From: Anthonomus grandis grandis
Lineage: Eukaryota > Arthropoda > Insecta > Coleoptera > Curculionidae
Direction of reading: 5' to 3'
Length of the DNA: 64,000 nucleotides
NCBI RefSeq assembly: GCF_022605725.1
Contig: NC_065563.1
Coordinates: 11,124,518-11,188,517 of the forward strand
Under the pieces are notes generated by a model, which searched no databases, had not been told where the DNA came from, and was given only the letters and a program-made list of their open reading frames with translations. A program made the position numbers and the translations under genes. Below, in pieces: positions 44,049-55,221 of this stretch; position 1 is the stretch's first letter; each line of letters begins with the position of its first letter.

Positions 44049-44117
44049 CTTTTGTAAACTGTGACTGGTGTAAACGGCGCTCGTTCGATCCTTAGTTGAG
44101 GAACCCTTGTTGCCCAT
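44049..44117 (-). CDS. S6kl: S6KL/RSKR-type protein kinase, coding exon 1 (start)
   Basis: The ATG at 44117 opens MGNKGSSTKDRTSAVYTSHS and the exon ends CAAAAG|GTACCA after 23 codons. MGNKGSS is a strong N-myristoylation signal (Gly2, Ser6), suggesting membrane association. The vertebrate relative also starts MG. The phase is 0 into exon 2. The start choice rests on this motif and the in-frame chain to the kinase domain; there is no experimental support in hand. Confidence 0.8.
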
Positions 44118-45147
44118 AAGAAGAGGCCTTTCTCGTTAAGAAACTGTCCCTTTTTACCAAAAACAAAATCATTTCACTGACCCCGAAAAAATTCTATTCA
44201 GGTAGTAGTAAGTAGAAATGAAATCTTTTGTCAAAAATTTTTATAGACGTTTTGCTTGTTGTTGTTCGTCGATCAAGAAGCGACGTGCGTTCCCGGATTC
44301 TTGATAGGGAGTTGCCGTGCGAACGACAAGGACGGAAGATTCGTCGATGGTGCAACGGAAATCGTCTAATATGTCTTAACGGTGAGGTGGGAGGTAGAGG
44401 GCGCACCGACAACGTTGTCAAATCTGAAAGGTTTAAAATATTTTCTTGCTACTATGTTTACACTATAGACGAACACCCAAATAGGGTTGATGTGTTTTTT
44501 TAGAAATTTATTCAAATGTTTTTCGTACTGTTGTTTTTTGTATTAACTTTTGTACTTTGTTATTCAGTTAAAAAATAGTTATAAATAAAACACACCACTT
44601 AACTATGTACTTTTTTTTTAAATAGGGTCGTTGCTTTGTCAAGCAAACTAATCTAATGATTGTATTGATTATATAACTTATTATGTTTGAATAAATATTT
44701 TTGTATTTTTGTTTATGGTTTTTTTTGTCAGGTTATGTGATTTTGTTGATAAAAGAAATTTATTTGCTAAGAAATATAATAGAATAGAAACAATGTTTTT
44801 TTTTTAATTTAACAGAAATTACTCATATAATTAATTTTCAAAACTCTCCCTACATAAAATATTCCACCAAATTTATTTCTGTTAAAACTTGCGGAGTAAA
44901 CGCACTGAAATCTAAACTAAATAACAGCACTCGCCCTATTTGGCAACATGGCCCACTGGTCCAATATCGCATATGACAGTGACAGCTGATTTTGCAGGTT
45001 ATCATCTTCCAACAAAAAAAAAATAAAATAAAAATAATAGAGAAATCGCAAATAATCGCCCCAGAACGTAATAAAATGTTCATTTTCGATATCAATCACG
45101 GATAATCCTAAAAACCGCGTAATCCAGGAATCCAGTAAATCGTTACG
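44118..45147. promoter_or_regulatory. Divergent promoter region between the kinase and rabaptin-5 genes
   Basis: About 1.0 kb separates the two start codons. A GC-richer block at about 44240-44420 could be a 5' untranslated exon of the kinase gene, and the ATTTCTGTTAAAACTTGCGG to ATCACGG stretch (44874-45105) a promoter or leader of rabaptin-5. No TATA box or initiator was convincing. Confidence 0.45.
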
Positions 45148-45184
45148 ATGGAACCTCCCGTTGTTGTGGAGGAAAATGGCAAAG
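45148..45184 (+). CDS. Rbpn-5: Rabaptin-5, coding exon 1
   Basis: The ATG at 45148 starts MEPPVVVEENGK, ending AAAG|GTGTGT. Rabaptin-5 is a dimeric coiled-coil effector that binds GTP-loaded Rab5 (and Rab4 in vertebrates) and, with the exchange factor Rabex-5, promotes early-endosome fusion. Phase 1 into exon 2. Confidence 0.85.
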
Positions 45185-45258
45185 GTGTGTATGGAAAAAA
45201 GTGCAATTTTCCATAAATGTTTTTGTGTGGAAATTTATCGATTTGTTTATTGTTTCAG

Positions 45259-45363
45259 ACGTGGACAGGCAGATCGAATGCTTGGAAACCGCAAACAGGA
45301 AAATGACCGAGGAGTTTAATATCCAGAGGGCTAAATTAAAGGAATTGTTTTTGCAGAAAGAAG
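45259..45363 (+). CDS. Rbpn-5: Rabaptin-5, coding exon 2
   Basis: Encodes DVDRQIECLETANRKMTEEF, then NIQRAKLKELFLQKE: the first coiled-coil heptads. Acceptor TTTCAG, donor AAG|GTACCG; phases fit. Confidence 0.88.
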
Positions 45364-46112
45364 GTACCGAACCCTGATAACATTTTATGTAACTGTTAAG
45401 TCTAATAATAATCTTCTTATCGCTATGCGTCATGTAACAGGTTTTGTGAAACAAGGGCAATCAATTTGTTAATTGGGGTTAATAGCTGGGTTACTTTTAT
45501 GCAATATTATGTGAATAAACACTGAAAAATTGATTATTCATAAGATCGGAGATAATTAACAAACATAAAGCAATGAACATTTTTATTGAAGTCTACACTA
45601 AGCATATAACAAGTTCAGAAACCAAAACTGTATATTATAAAGTCAAAATATCTATATTTCTAAAAATACTTGGCAAAATACACGGTGTTTAATAAATGGC
45701 ATCAAAATAGGTAGGTAGTAAGGTTAGAAACTTTAACACTGCAATGTATTAACGGAATTCCCATTTACAAAATTCAAATATAAAATAATATAATTAATAG
45801 AGATCCTAGTATTTTTCGGATACATTAGAAAAGTTCTAAATAACCTTTAGGTATAGTACAACAATATTCAAATGTACTACAAACTGTCTCCAGCAAAGAA
45901 ACAAAAAGATATACTTAAATTTAAATTATCACCTTTTTATTTGTGACCTAAATTGCAAAAAAGGCATTTGAAAGATATCCATTTCCTTGGGTCAGTCTAC
46001 ACATTCCATTAAAACCATAATTACTTCTATAAAATTGTGTTCCCAAAAGACAGCTGGGCCTGTCTGTTGAGTGGCCCATTTTTTTTTTTTATCTAAATAA
46101 ATAATCTTTTAG
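45364..46112 (+). other. Rabaptin-5 intron 2, no other feature
   Basis: A 749-base AT-rich intron with a pyrimidine tract before its acceptor. Nothing else recognised. Confidence 0.6.
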
Positions 46113-46292
46113 CCGAGTTATCTAAAACAAGTGAGGAAAATGTGCGGTTACTCGATGAGGTCAAGAGGCTCAGAAACGAACTGGACGATGTCAAAAGTCA
46201 ATTGGTCGTGGACAGCATGAGAGAGTCAGACTTTGAGGTGGAAAAACGTAAGGCCGAAGAAGAAATCGCGTCCCTTCAAAGACTAATTCACG
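46113..46292 (+). CDS. Rbpn-5: Rabaptin-5, coding exon 3
   Basis: 60-codon coiled-coil exon: ELSKTSEENVRLLDEVKRLR, then NELDDVKSQLVV and EVEKRKAEEEIASLQRLIH. Charged heptads continue without proline. Donor CACG|GTATAT; phases fit exons 2 and 4. Confidence 0.9.
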
Positions 46293-46346
46293 GTATATAA
46301 GACAAAAAATTTTTATTGAATGTCAGCTTAAAACTGTTTTATATAG

Positions 46347-46483
46347 AAACCGTAGAAGAGTCGAGCTCGACGAGGACTTTATATGATCAAGACCTGCAAA
46401 AGTTACAATCATATATACAATCTTTAGAACGTGAAATTGAATATTTAAAACAGTTAAACAGTCAAAACCAGGCCAGTAATCAA
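46347..46483 (+). CDS. Rbpn-5: Rabaptin-5, coding exon 4
   Basis: Reads ETVEESSSTRTLYDQDLQKL, then QSYIQSLEREIEYLKQLN. A Ser/Thr break is followed by further coiled coil. The intron before it is only 54 bases. Donor CAA|GTGAGT, phase 0. Confidence 0.9.
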
Positions 46484-46705
46484 GTGAGTGTTTACTTATA
46501 CCACCATAATTTAAGTCAAAATATTTATAATCACTGTTTATATTAACATATTTATTAGCCAGTTACATTAAAATACATGATAAGGTATATTCACACTTTA
46601 CCATGTTCAGCTATGTAGACCATTTGGTTTTACGCATTAAAAATGTACTAAAAACCCCAACAATTTTTAAGACATTTTATTAATTAATACAAAAACATCT
46701 TTTAG

Positions 46706-46807
46706 GAACACAGTTTGGCCCCTAGCGTGGTCATTAATGCCCTCACCAAAGGACTGGCAAAGAAGCTCGATGCATTTGGGGGCTCCCAAGAAGAAAAACA
46801 GGAAAAA
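46706..46807 (+). CDS. Rbpn-5: Rabaptin-5, coding exon 5
   Basis: 34 codons, EHSLAPSVVINALTKGLAKK, then LDAFGGSQEEKQEK. A less regular, probably hinge-like segment. Phase 0 at both ends. Confidence 0.88.
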
Positions 46808-46858
46808 GTATGCATCATGATTAGTTAAGAATAACAATTAAAAAAAAACATATTTTAG

Positions 46859-46993
46859 TCTCAGGAAGACGTGGAACTGTTAAGGTCTCTAGTAGACCCT
46901 TTGGAGGACCAAATTAGAGCCCTAAAGGAAAAACTGAGGGCCACCGATGAACTTTTGCAGAGGTGCAACGAGTGCAGACATCTTGTCAATGAG
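46859..46993 (+). CDS. Rbpn-5: Rabaptin-5, coding exon 6
   Basis: 45 codons, SQEDVELLRSLVDPLEDQIR, then ALKEKLRATDELLQRCNECR. Coiled coil ending with a CxxC pair. Donor GAG|GTAAGG, phase 0. The intron that follows is 7.0 kb and full of mobile elements. Confidence 0.92.
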
Positions 46994-47480
46994 GTAAGGG
47001 CTTTAATAAGAATTTCACACTTTAGGCATGCATGTGCTACATTATTAAAATGAGTACTTATTGGAAAAACAGGCCTGTAGGACCTTAAGGGGCTCAAAAG
47101 TTTCCAATATTGTTAAATATTGGATTAGCATAGTATGTTTAAATGCATAAACATCGAGTTATGTTAATAATAAAAATATTTCTTTAATAACTCAAATTAA
47201 CCTGAAAGGTCTCAATGTATTTACTCAGGTCTTAAGCCTACTTCAAAAAAAAAGGTCCCTCCACTTATCAAATCAAAAACGTAGCGGCATCAAGACTTCA
47301 TTTGTCGTTAAAACACCACTTAGAGCAACCTAATACCCACTTTGGGAACTCTAGTCTAGTCTAGGACACATTTAACTATCAGTCAAATAAACTTAAATGG
47401 TTTAGATATGAAGAGAATCGTCCTTCCTTAGTATTCTACAGAGAGTAGCACTGAAGAAGTCGGTTTCTATAAGTAAGCTA
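46994..47480 (+). other. Start of rabaptin-5 intron 6
   Basis: No coding signal except at the edge of the LINE that begins near 47480. Confidence 0.4.
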
Positions 47481-49190
47481 CAGCCAACCAAGTGTAGTTA
47501 TTCCCAATATAGAGCGACCATTACTAGCAGGATTTCAGATTCTGATGTATCGTCGGCAAAAATTGTTATGTAGCTACCATTAACCAGGAGAGGCAAGTCA
47601 TTAATAAAAAGTAAAAACAAAATGGGCCCAAGAACACTACCCTGTGGAAGCCCAGTGACAACAGTTGCCCAATCAGATATAGTCACCTGACCACCAACTT
47701 TCAATCTAACAGCCCGGTTTCTACCTGCCAAATATGATTCAAGCCGGACTTCTTATACCATAATGAAAGATCTTATTTAATAGTAAAGCATGATTAATGG
47801 TATCAAATGCTTTAGTAAGATCAAAAAAGAGACCAACAGATTTTAACTTCAATTCAAAATTATTCAATATATTTGTATAAAGAGATCTTATAGCATCTGA
47901 TGTAGAGAGTCCAAACTGATGACAAAAGAATCTAAAAACACAATAAGTCTTCTTTTAAAAGACTTTTCAAAGATCTTTGAGAATACAGACAGGAGAGCAA
48001 TAAGCCTATATTTACTCACTTCTGCTGTCTCCCCCTTTTTATGAAGAGGTATGACAACAGCTGTTTTTAGCTCTTTAGGAAAATATCCAAACTGATATGA
48101 TAAATTCAGAAGATAGGAGAGATAATATGCTCAGCACATGCTAGCAATAAGTAACAAGGTACCTCGTCTACACCGGATGACTTTTTCCTGGAGGAAGATT
48201 TTATAATCTCAAGTGTTTCACCTTCAGTGAGAAGGAATAGAAAAAGAGATTGGGATAAACTGTTGAAAGGCACATTCATATTCATGGGTGCCTGAAAATT
48301 ATCTGTGATCTTTCGCACTGACTACAAAAAAATTATTAAAGGTATTATCACTTTCCATTATCAGTAACCAAATTAGGAACACACTTTGTTCCGCGACTTG
48401 AGAAGTTCATGATTGAGTTAATAATTTCCAACGAGGCTCGAGTTATATTGTTAGAAGTAAGCAACTTTGTTGAATTATTGGCTTTTTTAGCATTTACGAT
48501 ATTTTCTCTATGTACCTTCAATCTACTTCTATAGGATGTAAGTAACTCACGGTCATGAACGGTCTTGAAGTATGAAGTCGTCTCAACTGTTTGCCCTCAT
48601 TAATTATCAATGGTCATCAGTCCACTGATGAGACTTTCTGTTATATGGCTTCAATTGGTTTACATAAGGAGAGTTTATATTAAATAAACTGGAGAACGTG
48701 TCAAAGAAGTAAGAAAAATATTTTCAAAATCCAGAGTCTCAATGGCTGACAGACAATGTTCTTTAGACAAGGTGTTAAAAAAGTGTATGTTTTCAGAAAA
48801 GGATCTAGAACTCACCATAGAAAACTTGCCTAAATCGTGGCTGATTGGGTTTCCCAAGTCAAAGCTCATTATCTGAGCACAATGATCAGAAAACGACACT
48901 TCAAAGGTTTCAGTTGAAAACAATGCAGCGTTAGTGAATATATTATCAGTCAAGGTACAGGATGATCCCTGAGTTCTAGAAGGTTCAGAAAAAACTAGTT
49001 TAAGACCATATGAGCTAAATGCGTCCACAATATGTACTGTTTCTTTAAATCTGGAAATAAAATCATAATTAAAATAACCACAAAAACACATTAAAATATT
49101 AGGTTTACATAAAAGCTTTAACAGTTTCTCAAAGTACTCTATACAAAAAAAAACTAAAATCTTAACACTATTCAATTTCTTTAGGTGCCT
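47480..49190 (-). mobile_element. LINE remnant, minus strand
   Basis: Right to left: endonuclease C-terminal part (49175-48675; CFCGYFNYDF, SFSDHCAQIMSFDLG), RT fingers (48318-48106; KSSSRKKSSGVDEVPCYLLL), then palm (47731-47498; VVTGLPQGSVLGPILFLLFI, NDLPLL, ITIFADDTS). Frames are separated by many stops. It belongs to a jockey/CR1-like clade different from the one at 38-40.8 kb. Confidence 0.8.
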
Positions 49191-49755
49191 TTACTTTAAA
49201 AAACTTTGTCCGAGGTAAGACTGTCACTCCCATCGTCTCCCTGAGTTAATTCGACATATTTGATGTTCGAGTTAGAAGATAATAAAAGGCACAAATGAAT
49301 ATATTGTATAATGATTTATTAACCGAATATTATATGAACTGTTACAAAGAAATTAAGATGTTATGTCAACCTTATAAATTTACAGACTAAATACGGACGA
49401 AAAACCACATAATCCATATAGTGTTATACAATTATAAAAGAAGTGCTTATGCTGCGGTATCTCGATAAAAGTCCCCGATAAATATCCCCATAAATTTGTT
49501 CTTAATGGCTCTTAAGGACTGTTGTTGCTGGATTTAAAAAATCATCTTTTTAAGTCTGATGTTATGGCATGTAAAATGTCTGAAGCCAGTTCATCGCAAT
49601 ACCTCATTGCAAATAATTTCTTAAATGCCCTGCTAAACTGAATGCAAGTGGGGTTTCAGGCATTTCCAGAGGCATTCCTAATTTGTTCAAAATAAGTTTT
49701 GATGAAATCTCGAATCTAGGTTTTTTTTTTATTAAGAACTTCCCATAATTTTAAA
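49191..49755. other. Intron spacer, nothing recognised
   Basis: AT-rich sequence between the LINE and the hAT end. Confidence 0.35.
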
Positions 49756-50850
49756 CAGTGGCGGCTCGTGCTTTACAAATCTGGGGGTTGCAACTGTAGG
49801 GGGCCGTCGGTGATCGCGAATGAAAGACTAAAAAGATTATCGCTGGCGCTTTGGCGGAGGCGAAAACATTTTTCGGTGTCACACCCACTTTTAAACGGCC
49901 AAAATAAGCAAAAAAACTCGAACTTTTGATATAATGCAATAATTAAATAAAAAAAAACACAAACGAAAGAAAAAAAACTTTAATGACATAATACCCTAAA
50001 AATAGATAAAAAGCGTATGTCGTAATTATAAATTATTTAAAAAGAAAATCCATACGACGTCCTTTTGACTCGGCAAATTTATCAATTACTCTTTGATTGA
50101 AATCAGGAATGCTTTCCATAAGATCCCTTTCTTTCTTGGCTCATGGTGTTTCGTAGAAATGTTTTTATCCTTTTGAGAGTAGAAAAACACCGGTCTGCTT
50201 TAGCTGAAGCCATTGGAATGGTAATTAAAATTTTTAAAACCTTAATAGTTTCACTAAATGTTTCACTAAGCTCACCATTCTGAGAAATATAGTCAAACAG
50301 CACAAGTAGTCCCGAGATTGATCTAAATTCATGTGTTTCATAAATAACTTTTAGTTCTGTTCGGAGCTTTTGTTCTATAAAAAATGGGTAACACTTTATT
50401 GTTTCTTTAAATTTTATTTCAGGAAAATTAATACTATATTGGTTATACTACTTCGAAAAAAAAGACTAGCAGCGACTAAGTGTCCGGTAAAACTGAATCG
50501 CTCCTTTCCTTGACAAATAATAATGTCACATACTTCTTTTGCTTCTCGACAAAATTCTGTAGAGTCATCCAGCCTACGTCGTTTGGACGTGGATGGTTCC
50601 GATGGAGATGGCTCAATAGCGTCCGTGATATTATTTCTTATTTCCATTAAGTTATTTTCAAAAGATAATATGTAGGTATTTGCAAGAGCAGCGTCAATTT
50701 GCCTCGATTGAAATTTACTAAATAAAATATCCACATGAGGCATTATCTTATAAAATAGATTGAGCCAAAAAACAAAATTTCTACTTTGAAGAATTTTTAT
50801 ATACCCTGATGCCTGGTTTGTGGTGCTAATATTTCTGCTTTCGATTCTCA
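49756..50850 (-). mobile_element. hAT transposon remnant (ZMYM1-like transposase, C-terminal part)
   Basis: The right-to-left coding order ends at a terminus starting CAGTGGCGGCTCGTG (49756), a typical hAT end. The frame at 50851-50414 encodes FWLNLFYKIMPHVDILFSKF, QSRQIDAALANTYI and GKERFSFTGHLVAASLF. Another at 50303-50103 carries the C-terminal dimerisation motif PMASAKADRCFSTLKRIKTF, then LRNTMSQER. The N-terminal zinc-finger half and the other end are missing; the fragment abuts Transib sequence. Confidence 0.8.
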
Positions 50851-51314
50851 TTTTTCTTTGAAGTGACTGTCCTTTGCGATGGGATAATGGGCTTTGATGT
50901 TAAAAGTAATATTTTTAATAAATCCATATTACATTTTGTTCTAGAATACTTGCGGGTATGAAATAATCGATATTTTCTTGCCTCTTTATGTCTCGCTTCT
51001 AAAGCATCCTCGGAAAGTTGTCCTATAGGTAAAGAAAATGAATAAAGTATTTAAGATCCGTGTACCAGAACCTTATGCAAGCTACTTGGCATGTAATACC
51101 AATTATATAAATCTAAATATAATTGTTTAGTCTCATCTAAAAGTTTCTTAAACTCTAGTACCTGAATGTGACAGCCACTAGAAAGAGTTCCAAGAATAGT
51201 CGAAAAATTTATTATAAGACGCTTGTCTATTCCTGTTATTTCAGAGCTTAAGTCTGGATTGTAAAAAAAGCGTCTAGCTGTATTGCTATCGTTGCTTGAG
51301 CCGTATTAGACATA

Positions 51315-52697
51315 CAGAATAAAAAAAGTGAATATGGGTTTGTTTTTCATCGTCTGTTTATGTTTAGTTTTTGCTCGAATTTTTGTATTATCGATCACGC
51401 ATTGTACCGATCAGTTAGTCTTAGACACTTTTGGTTTATTGTTGTTAATTTTAAATTTGCAAATCCTAAAAATAAAATATTTATGGAGAGTGTCTTCAAA
51501 GTGCTGCTGCTGCTTCGGTATTATACGCAGACCGCTTTCCTTTGCGGAATCATCCTACACCCAGATGTTTCATAAATCTTATTCAACGGGCTAGGGATAC
51601 TGGCGATTTACGGGAACATCGTGGAGGGCATGCAGGAAGAGGAAGGAGACCTGAAAATGTTCATAGGAAAGAACAAATTTTAAATTTCATCGAAGAAGAT
51701 CCAACAACAAGTACTCGAGTTGTTGCAGGGCAGGTCGGATTAAGTGAAACAAAAGTGTGGACAACATTGCGCGAGAATCAATTTAATCCCTTTCACGTTC
51801 AACGTGTCCAAGCGCTACTGCCTGAAGACTTCCCCCGCAGAGTTTAGTTTTGTGAATGGTTCCTACAACAACATGAAAATTAACAACAAAATTTTAGTAA
51901 TGGACGAGGCAACATTCACCCGAAACGGAATTAACAATTTTCGAAATACGCATGTTTGGTCTGTTGATAATCCCCATACAATTCGCAGAACCAATTTTCA
52001 ACACCGCTTTTCTGCTAATGTGTGGGCAGGTATTGTAAATGGGATACTTGTTGGACCATTTATCTTACCAGACCCGTTTGACGGGCGATGTTTATTTGGA
52101 CTTTTTCCAAAATAATCTGCCTGTTCTGTTAGAAGACGTGCCACTGAATATCAGGCAAGCTATGTGGCTCCTGCAGGATGGAGCACCTGCCCATTTTAGA
52201 CGAGAAGTGAGCGAATTTTTGCATATAAGTTACCCAAATCGGTGGATTGGCCGAAATGGACCAGTTGCATGGCCACCAAGGTCGCCAGACCTAAATCCAT
52301 GTGACTTTTTTTTGTGGGGGTATATGAAAAGTTTAGTTTTCAAGACGCCTATCGACACACAAGAAGAACTAATAGAACTAAATAAATACTAGCACTAGCT
52401 AATACTAGCACGTATTGAGCAGGCTGCGGCAACAGTTAGACAAAAACTGATTTCTCTATTGCGTGCCGTTACGGAACAGTGGTTACGTCGAGCAAATCGT
52501 TGTGTTGAAGTTAATGGTGACAACTTTGAACAACTTATTTAAATTAGAGAGGACCGTACTGGACTCATTTTATAATATTTTGACAATGCAATTTTTTTAT
52601 TTTTCGGTTTTTTGAATAAAGTTATTTGAAAAAAATGTTTATTTTACCGAGTTCTATACACAGTTAAAAAAAAAAGTATCAACTTAAAATCACCCTG
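51315..52697 (+). mobile_element. DD41D mariner inserted in Transib
   Basis: A 1383-bp insertion starts CAGAATAAAAAAAGTG and ends TCACCCTG, flanked by TA on both sides (51313-51314 and 52698-52699). Weak terminal similarity. It interrupts the minus-strand Transib coding sequence. Confidence 0.75.
51542..52542 (+). pseudogene. DD41D mariner transposase, nonsense and frameshift mutations
   Basis: In order: helix-turn-helix region with GRGRRPENVHRKEQILNFIE and VVAGQVGLSETKVW, a stop at about 51845, then the first aspartate in LVMDEATFTRNGINNF. A frame change follows near 52075, then WLLQDGAPAHFRREVSEFLH and VAWPPRSPDLNPCDFFLWGY. I count 41 residues between the second and third aspartates, hence DD41D. 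A C-terminal piece ends NGDNFEQLI near 52542. Dead copy, the fullest of three in the window. Confidence 0.85.
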
Positions 52698-53259
52698 TAT
52701 ATTCATCTGTCAAAGATATATCGGAAAATTTTTGCTTGTATTGGCTATGGCCAGAACTAGCATCAAAACCATATTTGCATATCAGCTCCACTTTTCTATT
52801 CTCCTGTATATTTGCTATTTTATTAATGCTTTGAGCTGTTGAATTTAATATACATATCTTGTGAATTAACTTCTGCTGAAATTCTGCTGAAAATCTGCTG
52901 ACTACCGAGCGCAATAAATTGTATTTTCTTTCTGATAAGTCAAGATCTAAATAGAGAGCTAGTGCCTGATAGGAAGTAAGAGATGTATGTGGCGGCGATG
53001 AACTACTTACAAGTTTTGCAGCATATAAAATTTCATCAGATTTTTTTAGCGCGCCAAAGTTTCGTCCGCGTAGAAGACTCTGTAAATGGTTTTAGCGGCC
53101 TACCACGAATACGGGATGGACCAGCGACTTCTAAGTTTAAATTGACTTTTCTTCCGCCTATTAAACATTCTGGTAATGGTAACTCAGTTTGTAACCAAAT
53201 TTTATTTTTTTCCATAAATCTGACACGCGATTTCTCGATGCTATACTCCATTTTTTATT

Positions 53260-53999
53260 AAAATGAAGGCAAATAATTCTGCTTTGCTTGGTGAAGTGAG
53301 TTTCAACTTGAGGCAAGGGATTGCTCAAATTTAAAAGGGAATGGATTTTTTCATAAATAAATAGGTTTGGATTTTAATTCCGATGTTCTAGCCATGTCTC
53401 AAAAAGATCCGCTTTCTTTATTGATTTGACATCCTCTGAAAAAAAAAGCTATTTAAAGCTTCGTCGCAGACTGACGCAGATAAACTATATACGAAATGAT
53501 AATATATAAAAATGCATTAATAATAAAATGTAAAAACTACAAATAATGGTTTTAAGAGGCTTTTTTTATATGCCTTTTTAAAGTTTCAAATTTAAAGAGA
53601 AATATAAAATAATTGCAAACTACTTTTACATTTATTATGGTTAAATGATAAACGACTTTTAATTTTTTTAATACATGATATTAAAGTACATACCTTGTTG
53701 TACACTGTCCATGTTTAAAAAAGATTTCAACTTTAAACCGCTTGTCTTGAAACACCAACAAAGTATACTCAAGTTTTAATAACAAAAAGGTACTGGTCAA
53801 CACACGAGATTTTTTTAATTTTTGGCGCAAATATATATAAACAAAAAAATGTTATTTGCGATAACATTTTTGTGGTATAAGGTATTTAAATACTTCTGAA
53901 AAATAAGTCACTTTTTCGTCTTTTGTCCATTGGTCGAAGCACTGTGCAAAGGTGCCAAAATTTACCAATTAAGTCACATTAAAAAAAAAATCGTTTTAG
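53260..53999 (+). other. End of rabaptin-5 intron 6
   Basis: AT-rich; an acceptor TCGTTTTAG precedes exon 7. Nothing else recognised. Confidence 0.5.
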
Positions 54000-54241
54000 C
54001 CCTCAAAGTCCTCCGAACAAACCCCGGAGAAGAAAAACTTACAAAATTGTCATACCGCCTCGACGAACACCTCTTTCGACAATCCAAAGAGCGACGGTCA
54101 GGGGTGCGACATGTGCAGCAACTACGAGGCGGAATTGGTGAAAGAGCAGCGGAACGTGAGCGAACTTAAAACGAAAGTGGCGAAGGCCGAAAAAGCGGCG
54201 GAGAGGCACAAGGAGGAGCTGATCAAAGAGATCGGGTTCAG
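54000..54241 (+). CDS. Rbpn-5: Rabaptin-5, coding exon 7
   Basis: The 242-base exon opens with a Ser/Thr/Asn-rich linker (PSKSSEQTPEKKNLQNCHTA), then GQGCDMCSNYEAELVKEQRN and further coiled coil to KEEIGF-like LIKEIGF. The CDMCxNYE block is a hallmark of rabaptins. It joins exon 6 in phase 0 across 7 kb of transposons and exon 8 as Arg. Confidence 0.92.
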
Positions 54242-54298
54242 GTTAGCAGCGGTCGTTTTATTAACCCTATTGAAAATCTGTTTAAAACGTTATTTTAG

Positions 54299-54496
54299 GA
54301 AGGAAATGGAGGAAAAGTGGAACGAGAAACGTGAGGAGCACAAGCAACAGGTTCTGGAACTGACTAGAACCACTCACTGTACCGAGCAAGACTTAAGGGA
54401 GCTGAGGCAACTGTTTAATCAAACTTGTAAGGAAATGAAAGAGGAGCTGGGGCACCTCACTAAAGAAAGAGAGATGATTCATCGGGAGTTGGATAA
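54299..54496 (+). CDS. Rbpn-5: Rabaptin-5, coding exon 8
   Basis: KEMEEKWNEKREEHKQQVLE, then DLRELRQLFNQTCKEMKEEL and TKEREMIHRELD. Strong coiled coil. Short introns (57 and 56 bases) on either side; phases fit. Confidence 0.93.
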
Positions 54497-54552
54497 GTAA
54501 GAAAAACCTCCTTCCTAATGAAATATCAGTTACAGAATTAACTTATTCACAG

Positions 54553-54646
54553 GTTGCAATACGAAAATGAAAGTTTAGTGGGGAAATACACGATTCATTC
54601 GCAACAGTTGCAAAGCGAGGCGATAAATTTACCCGATACTGTAGAG
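54553..54646 (+). CDS. Rbpn-5: Rabaptin-5, coding exon 9
   Basis: LQYENESLVGKYTIHSQQLQ, then SEAINLPDTVE. This LxxxNxSLVGK...LPDT segment is one of the best conserved rabaptin regions. Confidence 0.95.
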
Positions 54647-54704
54647 GTAAATTTGAACAAGATATTCATTAAGGCACAATTTATGTTTTTGTTTGTTTCT
54701 AAAG

Positions 54705-54892
54705 GAGTTACAGGAGCTGGTACTGCAGAACCACCAGAACCTAATTATAGCGAAAATAGGCAAAGAGGCGGCCGAAGAAAAAGTGAATAACCTACAGTCC
54801 GACATGATGGTGCTCAAGAGTCAAATCGAGCATGACCAGCACGAGAGGAAGGCTGTAGAGGAGTCTGTTGATTTTGAAATTAAACAGTTAAA
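54705..54892 (+). CDS. Rbpn-5: Rabaptin-5, coding exon 10
   Basis: ELQELVLQNHQNLIIAKIGK, then AAEEKVNNLQSDMMVLKSQI and ERKAVEESVDFEIKQL. Corresponds to the C-terminal coiled coil that carries the Rab5-binding part in vertebrate rabaptin-5. Confidence 0.95.
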
Positions 54893-54946
54893 GTAAGAGG
54901 GGTTATTTCCGAAAGGTTTCGCATTAAATAACGATCTGTATTGCAG

Positions 54947-55049
54947 GAAACAAATTGATAAGTTAGAGATGGAGAAGAAGGCGTTCTTGGCGAAGAACGC
55001 CGATGTGATAGAGAAGGATGCGAGGATAAATGAGCTGGAAAGCATCGTT
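54947..55049 (+). CDS. Rbpn-5: Rabaptin-5, coding exon 11
   Basis: KQIDKLEMEKKAFLAKNADV, then IEKDARINELESIV. Coiled coil; donor GTT|GTAAGT, phase 0. Confidence 0.93.
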
Positions 55050-55104
55050 GTAAGTAATTTTGGGTTTGGATCGCTAGAATGGCTGCAGCGGTGAATTTTT
55101 ACAG

Positions 55105-55221
55105 AAAAAATTGGAAAATCACAACCACGAACTGAAAACGAGGGTGCATTCGTTGCAAGAGGAGCTGCAAACGGGGGAGACCGTCCAGAGGGATTTTGTC
55201 AAGTTGTCTCAAAGTTTACAG
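55105..55221 (+). CDS. Rbpn-5: Rabaptin-5, coding exon 12 (last in window)
   Basis: KKLENHNHELKTRVHSLQEE, then LQTGETVQRDFVKLSQSLQ, matching the nearly invariant VQRDFVKLSQxLQ block close to the C-terminus. Donor CAG|GTAAAA, phase 0. The exons so far give 546 codons. A short C-terminus is still missing and was not found up to 64000. Confidence 0.95.

Larger units (their letters stand above)
50849..53251 (-). mobile_element. Transib (RAG1-related) element remnant, split by a mariner
   Basis: Right to left: N-terminal region 53251-53036 (GPSRIRGRPLKPFTESSTRT), the block of the first catalytic aspartate at 52914-52700 (ICKYGFDASSGHSQYKQKFS), then the mariner insertion. The C-terminal region follows at 51312-50849 with FFYNPDLSSEITGIDKRLII, WYYMPSSLHKVLVH, and GQLSEDALEARHKEARKYRL, which holds the probable catalytic Glu near 51010. 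The centre with the second aspartate is deleted. Several frameshifts. Confidence 0.8.

Noticed and set aside
44194..44503. Arg-rich frames in the divergent promoter region as a gene
   Set aside because: Composition and position fit a GC-rich leader or promoter. Neither strand shows a conserved protein.
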